A stretch of DNA of 15,418 nucleotides from Jimgerdemannia flammicorona (taxonomy: Eukaryota > Mucoromycota > Endogonomycetes > Endogonales > Endogonaceae). The number at the start of each line of letters is the position of its first letter. The first letter of the stretch is position 1. The notes under the pieces were generated by a model. It was not told where the DNA came from and made no database searches. It saw nothing but the letters and a program-made list of their open reading frames with translations. A program made the position numbers and the translations under genes. Below, in pieces: positions 1-9,468 of this stretch. The stretch is from positions 1 to 15,418 of the forward strand of contig RBNI01003663.1 in NCBI GenBank assembly GCA_003990745.1. Reading direction: 5' to 3'.

Positions 1-1055
1 CCCCCCTTAGCTCCCTTGGGCCATTGACGTTTGAACCTCGTGATTAGGCCGCAGCAGTACCCTAAATTGTGTCATTTGACCCCTCAGCACTACAAGGGAG
101 TGGCGAAGAGCATGAGTTGAATTCCTAATCTCGCCGTTTTCCGCGAGGTGGCCCAAGATGGATAAGACAGAGCAAAGACTCCCCGTCGATCAATTCTCCC
201 TTTGTGCTTTGTCATGGTACAAAAATTTCGCCCCGAAATGTCATCGCTCGGAGGTGCAGCGAGGTGGGAAGGGTACGATCAAAATATTGGCTATATGCCA
301 TATGGGGAGGAAGCGAGATAGCAAGGGAAGAAGCATTCTTCTTTTATTTAATTCGTCAACTAAAACAACTTTATTATATGGTGCATCATACAAGGTTACC
401 CACATCCATTGCAACGGCTATCAAAGCGTACTGGTGCCCACAAAGATTGCCGGGCTTTAGCATCGTCCTCATCAGTGTGCGCGCTGTGCGATGCCGTAAT
501 GGGATCGTATATAGGAAGATGTCAGTGCTTTTAGAACCACACTCTTCGCTGATCGAGTGGCATGAAATATTTACCCGAGGGGGCTCAGCCCATCAGCAAT
601 AGAGCAACCGAGCGACAAGCAAGTGGGTCCATACCAAAACGGGAAACCCATCGATTATTAAAGCAATCCGCGTCTTGAGGACGGACTCGTCAGCCCGAGA
701 CGGGCAAGGAAAACGGAACAGCTCCGACAGGGGAGGGTACTTGTCTGCGTTTGAAGGGCGTCTATAGTTGGATCGAACATGCGGTGTGGAAATTAGTTAC
801 GTAAGTCGATGGAAACACGGAGTTCGAATTGTCTCGAGCTTGATGCCATCGTGACTTGTCGGAAAATCCAACCCGTCAGTGAATTTGCAATACACTTCAA
901 ACCGGCTACATCTTTGTAGCTCACGTCGCTAACCCACTTCCGAAGTCATCGTGCCCTGTGAGGTGTTTGAGGCTTGCAATATATTTTGCTGACGTCACTT
1001 CCGTGGATAACTGTCAAACGAGGCTGTGTAGTTCGCACACATCACCTTTCACGCA
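1..1055. other. Gene-free left flank and 5' region of the LRR gene
   Basis: I see no recognisable gene here. Two overlapping plus-strand open frames (158-460 and 204-602) have no family features, no plausible splice structure and erratic composition, so I treat them as chance. The last 80 bases look like a promoter: a TATA-like AATATATTTT at about 978-987 is followed at once by a perfect TGACGTCA. Confidence 0.6.
990..997. promoter_or_regulatory. CRE/ATF-type bZIP site TGACGTCA upstream of the LRR gene
   Basis: This is a perfect 8-bp palindrome TGACGTCA ending 58 nt before the ATG at 1056, just downstream of a TATA-like stretch. It is the consensus site of CREB/ATF-type bZIP factors. The same element occurs at a similar distance before two other genes in the window. 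Confidence 0.6.
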
Positions 1056-2117
1056 ATGGAGACCTTCCGCCCTTTAACACTATATGCCACATGCCTCCAT
1101 ACGCTTGTTCAATACTCCGATCAGGTCGCATCGCTCGACGGCGCCGGGTACGATCCCTACGGCCGCGACATTATTGACGCTACCCTCGCACATCCGCACC
1201 TTATCACTCCGAACATCTTCGCTCTCCTCTACGTCCACTACGGGCCAGAAATACTCGCCCACCACCTCACGGCCTCCTCCCTCGTCCTCTCCAAACTTCG
1301 TCTCGACGATCACCAACTCGCCCGCCTCAACTCCATAGGCCCCTTCCTGACCCGCCTCAACCTCTCCGAATCAGACATCAGCGACGACAGCTTGCGACAC
1401 CTCAACACCCTGACCGCCCTCTCCGTCCTCGATCTAAGCCGCAACCGGATCACTGACCTCGGTGTCCTCTATATCGCCATCCCTGTCCTCTCCAATGCGT
1501 CCAACATCACGAGCACCCACCGTCGCACGACCAAGACCGTCTCCGCCGGCATGTCGCGGCTGCGCTTCCTCAGCCTCTCCGATAACCCCATGATCACGCA
1601 CCTCTCTCTCGTGGTACTAAAGTACTTTGACCAGCTGATGGCGCTAGACCTAAGCGTGACGGCAGTGGAAGTCCGCGACGCACTTACCTTGATGCAAGCC
1701 ACAGACCCGTGCTGGAAGTCTCTGCCGGAGGACGCCTTCATCTTCCCCAGCAGTGCGGCCTCCGTCTGGTACACTCCGTGCTGCGTCGTCGCCGACTCCA
1801 TTGGAGGCGAGCCCAACATCGCGGCGCAGTTGTGGCCTGCGCCTGAGGAACGGGATGGGCTCTTCCGATTCGTCGTCGGCCAGTCAGCTTCGCGTCACGT
1901 GAGGAATGTATTTGGCGCCGATTTGCTTAGGATCGTTTTTGGCGACGTTGCGTCGTACGAGGCAATGGAGAAGGCGAGAGAAATTGCCAGGACCGATCGA
2001 CCGCCTGTAAGGTTGGTAAGGGATTCTGTCGCGCGGACGAAACTCCCTGTGATGCCTCAAAATCCAAAGCCAGTGCAAATCTTGGGGAAGCGACATCGCT
2101 CCGACACACTGACATAG
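1056..2117 (+). CDS. Leucine-rich-repeat (RNI-like) protein, intronless
   Basis: A single 353-codon frame with strong third-position C/G bias. The N-terminal 75 residues are helical-looking with no signal peptide or membrane segment. Residues about 78-200 hold at least four leucine-rich repeats, seen as LSKLRLDD, LTRLNLSESDI, LSVLDLSRNRITDLG and LRFLSLSDNPMITHL, with another degenerate one at LMALDLS. Ser/Asp after the LxLS core is typical of cysteine-containing or RNI-like LRRs of fungal intracellular proteins. The C-terminal third (about 215-353) is not recognised and ends in a basic tail with GKRHR, a possible nuclear signal. LRR solenoids bind other proteins; the partner is unknown. The ATG at 1056 is favoured because TATA-like and TGACGTCA elements lie just upstream. 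No intron is needed, unlike the other genes here. It converges on the protease gene. Confidence 0.8.
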   Translation: METFRPLTLYATCLHTLVQYSDQVASLDGAGYDPYGRDIIDATLAHPHLITPNIFALLYVHYGPEILAHHLTASSLVLSKLRLDDHQLARLNSIGPFLTRLNLSESDISDDSLRHLNTLTALSVLDLSRNRITDLGVLYIAIPVLSNASNITSTHRRTTKTVSAGMSRLRFLSLSDNPMITHLSLVVLKYFDQLMALDLSVTAVEVRDALTLMQATDPCWKSLPEDAFIFPSSAASVWYTPCCVVADSIGGEPNIAAQLWPAPEERDGLFRFVVGQSASRHVRNVFGADLLRIVFGDVASYEAMEKAREIARTDRPPVRLVRDSVARTKLPVMPQNPKPVQILGKRHRSDTLT

Positions 2118-2157
2118 AACGATCTCCCAGTTTTCTGTAAATATTTTGTAACTCGCT

Positions 2158-2208
2158 CATGTAAAATATATTGGCATGTAAAATATATTAGCATGTAGAT
2201 ATATTAGA
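2158..2208. repeat. 17-bp tandem repeat, three copies
   Basis: Three consecutive copies of CATGTAAAATATATTRG, the third diverged, begin 41 nt after the LRR stop codon. They place TATATT and TGTA elements in the probable 3' UTR, where such AT-rich motifs often act in 3'-end formation. Confidence 0.7.
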
Positions 2209-2317
2209 GCGTAAACACGATCCTAATATCTCCAGAGAACTTTTTTTTTCTTTTTTTTTTTTTTTTGTAATAACTGTACCAGTTTGTAAGTATTTGGTTT
2301 AAATAAATGGAAAGAAA

Positions 2318-2455
2318 AATAACAAGAAATGTCTGAAATAACAAGAAATGTCTGAAAAGAAAAGAAGATTTAGATAAACATGAAATGTCTGAAAAGAAAG
2401 GAAGATTTGAATAACAAAATAAACAAGAGATGTCTAGAAAGAAAAGAAAAGAACC
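2318..2455. repeat. Degenerate tandem repeat around ACAAGAAATGTCTGAAA
   Basis: Four imperfect copies of a purine-rich motif (core AARAAATGTCTGAAA) with spacings of about 20 to 45 bp, interspersed with AAAGAAAAGAAGATTT. It is simple intergenic satellite-like DNA with no coding sign. Confidence 0.65.
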
Positions 2456-2737
2456 GCGCTCGAGACTCTTCGTATCATGATATGACTGTCAGTCAACAAG
2501 TTTTAGTAGAGAACCGAGCATTGGAAAAATTTCGCGTGGAAAATGATCCGGCCATTAATTTATTTTTTCAAAGGCCATTATCAAGCCGTGCTACATTAAC
2601 TTTTTTTTTGGCAGCATTAGATGTATTAAATTACAATTGATGTATGAGGCTCTTATTGCCCCGCGGTCAAAGATGATGAGAAAAACAACCCCAAAAAACA
2701 AAACAAAACAAAACAAAAAACTGATATCTATTCTAGG

Positions 2738-5604
2738 TTACGACCTCTTGATAACAAGAGGGGGCGAGAGCCACTTGACCCAGTCCTTGGGCTTTTTGGC
2801 ATCACCGAACACCTTGAGGGCGCTCACGCTGATGTAGTAGACACCATTGGGAACGGGCACAGGGGCAATGCGACCCTTGGGAGTTACGTAGCCTGTCCAG
2901 GCCCAGGTGTAGTTCTGGGAAAGGCCCTGAATGCTGTCGATGGTGTTGCGGGCGAGGAAGTTGACTGGGCTGCCGTAGGTGGGATTGAAGGGCAAGGAAC
3001 CGAGAACGGTCTTGGAGCGTGGGTTGATGATATCGAGCTTGACGTGCGCAGTACCGGTCAGGAGGCGGAGCACGACTTTGGGGTAATCGGTGCCGGCCAG
3101 GGTGTAGGTAACCTTGGTCTTAGGCTTGACAAGGGAGCCGTCGGTGTTCTGGATCACGGGGTAGTCCTTGTCGAAGAGCGGCAGGTCGTGCATGTTGCCC
3201 ACCATGCCAATGTACGGCACGTGGATCGGCTTCTGGTCGGCGTCAAGCGGCTTCACAACCAAGTACCCGCCGTAGATCAGGTGGTCGGTGAGGTTGGCCT
3301 TAGGAGGGAAGACGCTCACCTGCACCTTGACGCTCTTGCCCGGCTTGAGCGTCACAAACTTTTCGGAGAACTTGACCTTCGCGGCCGCGGGGTCGTAGCT
3401 TCCGGGCTCGACGGGCGTGAAGCCCGACTTGGCCACGTCGTAGCCGGCACCGGCGGCGGAGGGAAGGTGGTCGAAGTGGAAGATCGTCTGCTTCTTTCCC
3501 CTGTTGGTGATCGTGATCGTCTTGGTCCGGACGTGGTGAGCGGTGTCGTTGAAGCTCAGCTCAGCGGGGCTAACGTGCGCGGTACCTTTGATGGCGTCGA
3601 GAACTTGGATCAGACCGGCGCCCTGGTGGATCGGGTTGTCGGTGAAGTTGGTGCCGTAGATCAGCGCGGGCTTGGCGTAGTTCTGGAAGATCTCGGTCAC
3701 CGTCTCAGGGTCGTGCTTCTGGCCACGGGCTTCAAGGAGCAGAGCAATCGAGCCAGCAATGTAGGGGGAGGCCATCGACGTGCCGGAGTAGGTGCCGTAG
3801 CCACCAAGGTAACCAGGGAGGGTCGAGTAAACGTTGCCACCGATACCACCAAGGTTGGGCTTCAGCTGAAGCTCGTTAGTCGGACCCCAGCTGGAGAAGT
3901 CGGAGACGGTGCCGGCGGTGGGGATTGAGCCCAGGACGACGTCCTTGCCAAAGGTGATCTTGGGGCCCTTGCTGAGGGTGATGGAGATTTTGACACCATC
4001 AGCGTTGGCGATACAAACCACAGGGATTTTGATGGTGGCGTCGGTGGACACGGCGATCGGCGCTTGGCCGTCCTTGGTGTAGATGATCACACCGACAGCG
4101 CCGGCGTTCTGGGCGTTGGTCACCTTGGTGAGGAAAGCGCAGGTACCGCGTTTGATCAGGGCAATCTTGCCCTTGATGTCCTTAGTGATGGCGTTGCAAC
4201 CGTCATCTTCAACGGCAGTGGTGTTGGAGACGGCGACGAGAGGAACGTCGGCCAGAGCAGGAGGATCGCCGTCCGTGAGATAACCAATAACTTCGCCAGG
4301 CAAAGTTGAGACGGTCAGACTGTTCATGACGAGGGCAAGGTTGTCGAAAGACGCGGCAGCAATCACGCGGCGACCGGTGCCAGGAGCGGAGGCGGCCAGG
4401 ATACCGCCAGCGCCGTCGTTACCTTGAGCAATGACGACTGTTTGGTGGAAGGATAGAGGAAATGTTTAGATGATTGAAATTTAAAGAACAGGGATGCGTA
4501 GATTTGGACGACGCCAAAGGAAAGTTTACTTACGGCTCCTGCCAAGGCCGACGAGCTTATCGGCGAAGATGGATCCCGGATCCTCTTCCCAAGCACTGCC
4601 ACCACCAAGAGACAAGTTGATGACGTCCATGCCGGCCTTGTAGGCCATTTCCAAGGCCTTGATGATGATGTCGTTGGGAGTGGAGCCTTTGCAACCAAAG
4701 ACACGCCACATACCAAGAGTGGCTTGGGGAGCAACACCGAGGAACCCCTACGAGAATGTGGCATAGAAGTTTGTGTAAGTGACCGATTGCACAAGATATT
4801 TGTGACATGACAAAAATTTAAGATATGTACCTTGGCCGTGTCGTTACCAGCAATGATACCAGAGACGTGCGTGCCGTGGCCCTCACTGCCCTTGCCGCAT
4901 TTGTCCAGCGGATCGTCATCGGGGTGCAGGGTGCTTGCGTGGACACCATCGAAAGCGTCACCAACAAGATCATAACCATACGCGACCTTGTGGCCAGGGC
5001 CGAAAGCGCCACCAAGAGCGGGATGTGTGTAATCGATACCAGAGTCAATCACCCCGACCTTGATGCCCTTGCCATAGTAACCGAGGACACTGTGCACCTT
5101 GTTCACCTCGGTCAGGTTGTGAGCGAAGTACTATAATGTAGCCGCGATGATATTAGACTACTGTTTGCACTGCGACTGCAAGTCAACCACCGTAATGTAT
5201 GAATGAAGTATGCGTACCAAATCGGGTTTGTTGTTGCGGGTCTCGACCTTGATGACCTCAGGACGCTTATAGTTGAAGATGGGCCAGACATTGGCGACAT
5301 TGGGGTCGTTGATGATATCGTGCAGAGCATTCTCGGTCTGCACAGTAATAGAAATCCCACTGAAGACTTCGGTCTCGTACTTCTGGCGAACGGCCACGCT
5401 GTGTCCCTTGGCGCCCAGCGTGGACACGAAGCTCCTGTACCTACTGGCCTTGACCACGGTGTTGGTGTTCGTGAACTCGACGATGTATCCACCGCGGAGG
5501 GGCTCGTCGTCGACCGAGCGTTTCGTGCGCGGATGGAATTTACCGGCTTCGACGAGGGTACTGCAGAGCAGACCCAGTGTAAGGAGTGATGCCGCGAATT
5601 TCAT
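2738..5604 (-). CDS. Secreted subtilisin-like serine protease (family S8) with PA domain
   Basis: I resolve four exons: 5604-5218, 5130-4831, 4747-4534 and 4437-2738, joined by introns of 87, 83 and 96 nt with GTACGC, GTACAT and GTAAGT donors and TAG, TAG and CAG acceptors. The 866-codon product keeps one frame. Residues 1-20 are a signal peptide (MKFAASLLTLGLLCSTLVEA), with a Lys-Arg at 28-29 and an inhibitor-I9-type propeptide at about 38-115. The catalytic residues are visible: Asp158 in GVIDSGIDY, His214 in GHGTHVSG, oxyanion Asn307 in AQGND and Ser521 in SGTSMASP. The long gap between Asn307 and Ser521 holds a protease-associated (PA) domain at about 370-455. After about 580 comes an Fn3-like region as in Vpr/C5a-peptidase-like subtilases. 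The enzyme should be exported, self-matured and degrade extracellular protein. All key residues are intact. Confidence 0.95.
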
Positions 5605-5698
5605 TGTGAAGAGGTAGAAAAGGCAAAAGGGTCAATTGCTTTCTACCACAAGAATGAGTGTTGGTTGACTGAGGGAAAATCTGCTGGGTCTTGGATGG

Positions 5699-5708
5699 CC
5701 TTTTTATA
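5699..5708 (-). promoter_or_regulatory. TATA box of the protease gene
   Basis: The minus strand reads TATAAAAAGG, a near-perfect TATA box, about 95 nt upstream of the protease ATG. Unlike the LRR, RRM-Hsp20 and SAM50 genes, this promoter lacks a nearby TGACGTCA. Confidence 0.55.
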
Positions 5709-7377
5709 TTGTGGTCATGGCGCCTTGTCGTCCATTCGGGCAGGTCTAGATGTGGCGCGGCCCTTTAATTTGCGAAGCCCAAGAAACTTTGCTCGATATG
5801 GAACCTACGGCAGGGACCAAAGTGGTATGCACCCGGTTCAGAAGGAGACTGTCGTACTTGCATCGGCTACTTTTACTAGGAAAATTGACCCATTCCCCTT
5901 GCATAGCCGAACGTCAGAGTGGACAGCCGTCTACAGGCCGTGGGTGTGCATACCATTTTTCTAACAGTTATACGAGTCTGCAGAATTATTCATAAATGTT
6001 GGATGTTGGTAATAACTACAGATTGCAAGACGTCATTGCGCAATTCCGTGAATTTGCGCATCCTACCACACTGGGCAGCAATTTCCGTTTAGGTGGACGC
6101 GTTCCGAAGGCCGAGGTCTGGTGGTGACACAAATTTCACTTCCTGCATCGACCGATATGCAGGAATGTTCTGCGGTTTCAAAGGAGAGACATGTGCCGAG
6201 GCGTTGAAGAACCCCCCGCGTATGCACCATCTCAAAGAATAAAGACTAGGTTGAAAATTTGCATGGAAACCTTTCAGAGAACATCCCCTAGAGTAAATCT
6301 TGACTACCTCGTCCCAAAATGCTCACATGCACCAACTCGAAAAAATCCCAAAGACGGAATCGACAAATCCGAAGCATTCAAAAACCGTGATCGGTTCAGG
6401 ATGCAGTTGCCTTTTTGGGGGCAATAATCCGTCAAGCCTGTAGGTAGGTAACACTGTAGGATATGAGTAATTAGGCGATCCTCCTTTTTGACGGCACGAC
6501 AATGATCAAAGGGACATACGCGCCGTATATATCAAGTTGTGCCGTCGGTACTCCCATACCCGGTCAACCGTTGGTTTTGTCTAGAATACACGAAATATTC
6601 TCGATGGACCTTTCGGCGACAACGCAATTTCGAATAACATTTCTAATGTCATTGATTTATTGATGGCGACAAAATCCTTGTTCACGAGCATACATGGTTC
6701 TTTTACAACAACAAATTCAACATGCTGGTATAGGTTTTTATGACGGAGAGCCTGGGTATGTTTCAAGAACTGGGTTCCTTGGGTGCGGCATTCGGGATTT
6801 ATTTTTTTGCATACGAAGTTACGTTACATGGCCTTGGAGATCTTTTGGCTCTGGACACTGGAGGATAATCACAGCGTGGGAATTCTGGAGACACTCGCGT
6901 GTCAAATGCCAACCCTGAAGTTTGAGCACGCTTCCTGGATTTCCACATGCTGGCATTGAGTCGAGGCCGGTAAACATTGCGTCTACAGCATTATAACCCG
7001 CCCCACCGCGGAACTTGCCGTCCGAAACCCATGAAGGAAAACTCGTAAATTTTCCTTGATTGGCTATCCCGCAATGGCCTCATGATGCGCGCACGTGACG
7101 CGCTTGTTCGTTATGCCGAGTCTCTACACCGGGATTGCTTCTCCGAATATAGATAATCTTTTGAACGGCTTCGCTTTTTGCGGTTGTGCTCAGCCCTGAT
7201 GCTTTTGCATTGATATTGCCACTACCGCTATTGGCAACGGAATAAACCCTTGGTAATGTTACATAAGATTTATGCACTTTTTTTTTTGGCCTAACCGTCG
7301 TTTACCATAGTTGTCCAAATTTTTAATATAATAATTATTCCTTAGTTTGTAGCATAGAAATCTATTGGCTGTGGTTT

Positions 7378-7385
7378 TGACGTCA
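7378..7385. promoter_or_regulatory. CRE/ATF-type site TGACGTCA upstream of the RRM-Hsp20 gene
   Basis: A perfect TGACGTCA palindrome ends 62 nt before the ATG at 7448. A pyrimidine-rich leader (TTTCCTTTTGCG and onward) follows it. Its position matches the sites before the LRR and SAM50 genes and supports the chosen start. Confidence 0.6.
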
Positions 7386-7447
7386 CCGCCAGGCACACTT
7401 TCCTTTTGCGTTTTTCGCGTTTTGTCACCTCAAACCTCAAACAAAAC

Positions 7448-9005
7448 ATGGAAGGTCAGTCACTTTTCTAGTTTTATGCGAATGTATTTATTATATATGT
7501 GAGTGGTAAGTCTAGTGTTGAGTGAAGCATGTATGCAAGCACGGTATGTAAGCAGGGCAGAGTGAAGTACTTTGAGCAAGCCTGGTGCGTCGGACCTCCC
7601 CGACATCATAAATATTTTGGAGTTCACAAGCCTTGAAAGAGCCCTAGTTTGCCCAGTGCTCACCATTCCTTCGTGGAAGTGCACCTTTTGTCACCATCAC
7701 ATCACACTATCACCCTTCCTTTGTGGAAATGCGATCACCCTTCCTTCGTGGGAGCGCAATATATAAGTTTTGTCTTTGAATTATATAATCACAGGAACCT
7801 CGGCCCAAGTCCGTTATCCTTGTTGTGGAAAATCGGACCATTCTGTCTTCTTTGGAGGCGATGTCAAAGGTTACAGATATACCGTGTTTGACGATTGGCT
7901 TCGGACCGTTTCTCCAGTTGATTTCGTTCATATTGTTAAAAAGCCGCAAAATGGGTAAGTACAAATGCTTATTTGTTTGTCTGCGGTTCGTTCATACTTC
8001 AGCTAATGTTCATAAAAAAAATGTTAGGTACGGGCACGTCCATTTCGCTACTCATGATGAAGCAAGCCGCTTCTATTGTTTTACGTTAGAAAACAAAATC
8101 GTCGGGCCCGATGGCAGTTACGTCAAGTTCAAAGCTTCGCATTTCATTTCGGGAGAAAAGGTTGAATATGAAAGGGTAGGTTCCTTCGGCGAAATGTTTG
8201 GCAAGTGGATCAATGGAATATCTAATATATCTGATGCTCTGCCTTTAGCAGATTGAAACCTACCCAAACAAAAAACCGAGATCAGAGAATAATACGATGG
8301 TCGGTTATCCTTTTCTATACTTACCTCGAAATCCAACTGCGTACCAATTTGTCACGTGCCTCACAGCTCGAAACCCAACCACGCACCAACTTGCCGCGTG
8401 CCTCTAGCTCGAAACCCAACTGCGCGTCATCTCGCCACCTGAAGAAACAATCGAGGTTGAATATGGTGTTTATGAAGACAGGTTTGTGGCTTTCCAATCT
8501 AGGCCATATCCTGATTTAGGAGATGGTTGAACAACGGCACAAATGCGAAATCCGGACCTATGCATGATTCTCACCAGCACATCTAATATTATATTTTTCT
8601 CCTTTCTATCAAAGCAAATTATACACTCTAGTCGTACGGACACCAGGTGTCAAAAGTGAAGATGAAATTGAACTCCTCATTGCCGATGAGAATGACGATC
8701 AGATAGTATCTGTCAGCGGGTGGTTAGGATACGGAGATATACCCCCAGGCAGATGTATTATAAATCAACTGCAGTCAGGGCCATTCCAGCTTGATATTAA
8801 GCTCCCGAGCAAGTAAGTTACGGAAGATATGAAAAGTTGGCTGCTTTTTAATTTATGATTATTTGCAACTGCTGATGTCTTTTTTAAATTAAATAGAATT
8901 GACATAGCATCCAATGCCAATGTCAAAGTGGAACATGGTGTGACGACCATAACCTTGCAGAAGATGCCAACTCAAACGAACAAAAAATTTCTCATCATTG
9001 GATAG
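7448..9005 (+). CDS. RRM plus Hsp20/alpha-crystallin domain protein
   Basis: Proposed exons are 7448-7454, 7795-7954, 8028-8175, 8408-8481, 8615-8812 and 8897-9005, giving 231 codons. Introns begin GTCAGT, GTAAGT, GTAGGT, GTTTGT and GTAAGT and all end in AG; phases agree at every join. Residues about 18-93 read as an RNA-recognition motif: RNP2-like VFFGGD (20-25), helix YTVFDDWLRTV, RNP1-like NGYGHVHF (55-62) and last strand YVKFKAS. Residues about 115-231 read as a small heat-shock protein: EYGVYEDSKLYTLVVRTPGV, then GPFQLDIKLP, the EHGVTTITL strand in place of the usual NGVL, and a C-terminal FLIIG resembling the IxI anchor. Inference: an RNA-binding chaperone-like protein. Weak points are the 7-nt first exon with a 340-nt intron, and the 8176-8407 intron, where two earlier acceptors (8251, 8366) lead to a stop or frame loss. 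It could instead be a decaying gene. Confidence 0.65.
8325..8448 (+). repeat. 41/42-bp tandem repeat, three copies, at an exon start
   Basis: Three head-to-tail copies start with CTCGAAAYCCAAC at 8325, 8367 and 8408. Copies one and two end in CACAG and CTCTAG, so each copy is preceded or followed by a splice-acceptor-like trinucleotide. The third copy begins the exon of the RRM-Hsp20 gene that keeps frame. The second copy is one base shorter, which puts an in-frame TAG at 8405-8407 if read as coding. Confidence 0.75.
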
Positions 9006-9122
9006 AAACGGAGCTACGGAAAGCCTTGTACAAAGAGTAAAGAAATGCAGTTTCTCGGGCATACAGTGTTGATTCCGGCAGAGAGGTCTATGGAGGCAAG
9101 AGAATTGTTATTGTAAATAGCA

Positions 9123-9128
9123 AATAAA
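9123..9128 (+). terminator. AATAAA polyadenylation signal of the RRM-Hsp20 gene
   Basis: A canonical AATAAA lies 118 nt after the TAG stop, followed by a T/G-rich stretch. Fungal signals are loose, so this is a likely rather than certain 3' end. Confidence 0.4.
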
Positions 9129-9230
9129 TCTTGTCATATGTCGAAAATCCCTCCGCGTCATTAGTGATTATGAAGCACGGGTTGTAGGATCTCGAACAAG
9201 CCTGCTTCTCCAACGGGAATGTGGTTACCG

Positions 9231-9468
9231 GATGTGAACAAGATAGTTACTAATGATATTGCGGCTGTGCTGGGGGCCTATGGTAAGTGAACTGAGGCCC
9301 TACCCACGAGGCTCTCCCACAAGCTAACATATTACCCGTTATATTTTCACTTCCATTCCAGATGTGGAAGCCGGGCGTGCTGCCCATATGAAAGAGATGC
9401 TGAGCGTGTTTGAAGTCTATGACATTGATGTTGATCTGCGACATTTGACACTCATTGCTGATTATATG
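9231..9468 (+). pseudogene. Fragment of RNA polymerase I largest subunit gene (Rpa190-like)
   Basis: Two coding pieces, 9231-9282 and 9362-9468, flank a clean 79-nt intron (GTAAGT donor, GCTAACAT branch site, CAG acceptor). Joined, they read DVNKIVTNDIAAVLGAY followed by DVEAGRAAHMKEMLSVFEVY and DIDVDLRHLTLIADYM. This matches the conserved C-terminal part of Rpa190, where the family reads TNDIxAVLxTYGVEAAR and VDxRHLxLIADYM. The usual Gly of YGVEA is Asp here. Nothing upstream or downstream continues the roughly 1,600-residue subunit; a GTTAGC right after the last codon could be the old next donor. It is therefore a relic, copied through DNA because the intron is retained. A functional copy must exist elsewhere. 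Confidence 0.8.

Larger units (their letters stand above)
2118..2737. other. Convergent intergenic region, A/T-rich and low complexity
   Basis: The region lies between the ends of the LRR gene (+) and the protease gene (-). It contains a 17-bp tandem repeat, a T-tract at 2241-2266 with one C, an AATAAA at 2302-2307 that could serve the LRR transcript, a degenerate tandem repeat at about 2318-2455, and a TTTATT at about 2561 (AATAAA on the minus strand) that could serve the protease. An 86-codon open frame at 2380-2640 begins inside the repeat; its second half (2461-2640) looks faintly protein-like but I recognise nothing. Confidence 0.6.
5605..7447. other. Long divergent intergenic region without a recognised gene
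   Basis: The protease and RRM-Hsp20 genes are transcribed away from each other across 1.8 kb. Short open frames at 5665-5964, 6191-6427, 6581-6766 (-) and 7080-7277 (-) show no family features and no consistent splice signals. The sequence has an AGACGTCA near-match at about 6029, a CCAAT-type ATTGGCT at about 7060 and a CACGTG E-box near 7091. I see no RNA gene. Confidence 0.5.

Noticed and set aside
20..60. Minus-strand GGTTCAAAC resembling a tRNA B box
   Set aside because: No A box, acceptor stem or anticodon arm can be paired upstream.
158..602. Two overlapping open frames in the left flank
   Set aside because: No domain, no codon bias and no conserved motif. They overlap each other in different frames, as chance frames do.
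661..720. Minus-strand CTGACGAGTCC resembling a hammerhead ribozyme core
   Set aside because: The matching GAAA core strand and a proper stem II are missing, so the fold cannot form.
3044..3928. 294-codon plus-strand open frame
   Set aside because: It lies wholly antisense to protease exon 4, which has GC-biased third positions that suppress antisense stops. It is rich in Val/Gly/Asp and shows no family features.
7080..7277. Minus-strand 65-codon frame, possible divergent partner of the RRM-Hsp20 gene
   Set aside because: No recognisable motif. Its start is about 100 nt from the TGACGTCA with a poly-A stretch between, and there is no support for coding beyond an open frame.
8252..8404. Extra exon of the RRM-Hsp20 gene from the acceptor at 8251
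   Set aside because: It is open and in frame at first, but reads into TAG at 8405-8407 with no good donor before it. It is kept only as a possible alternative short isoform.
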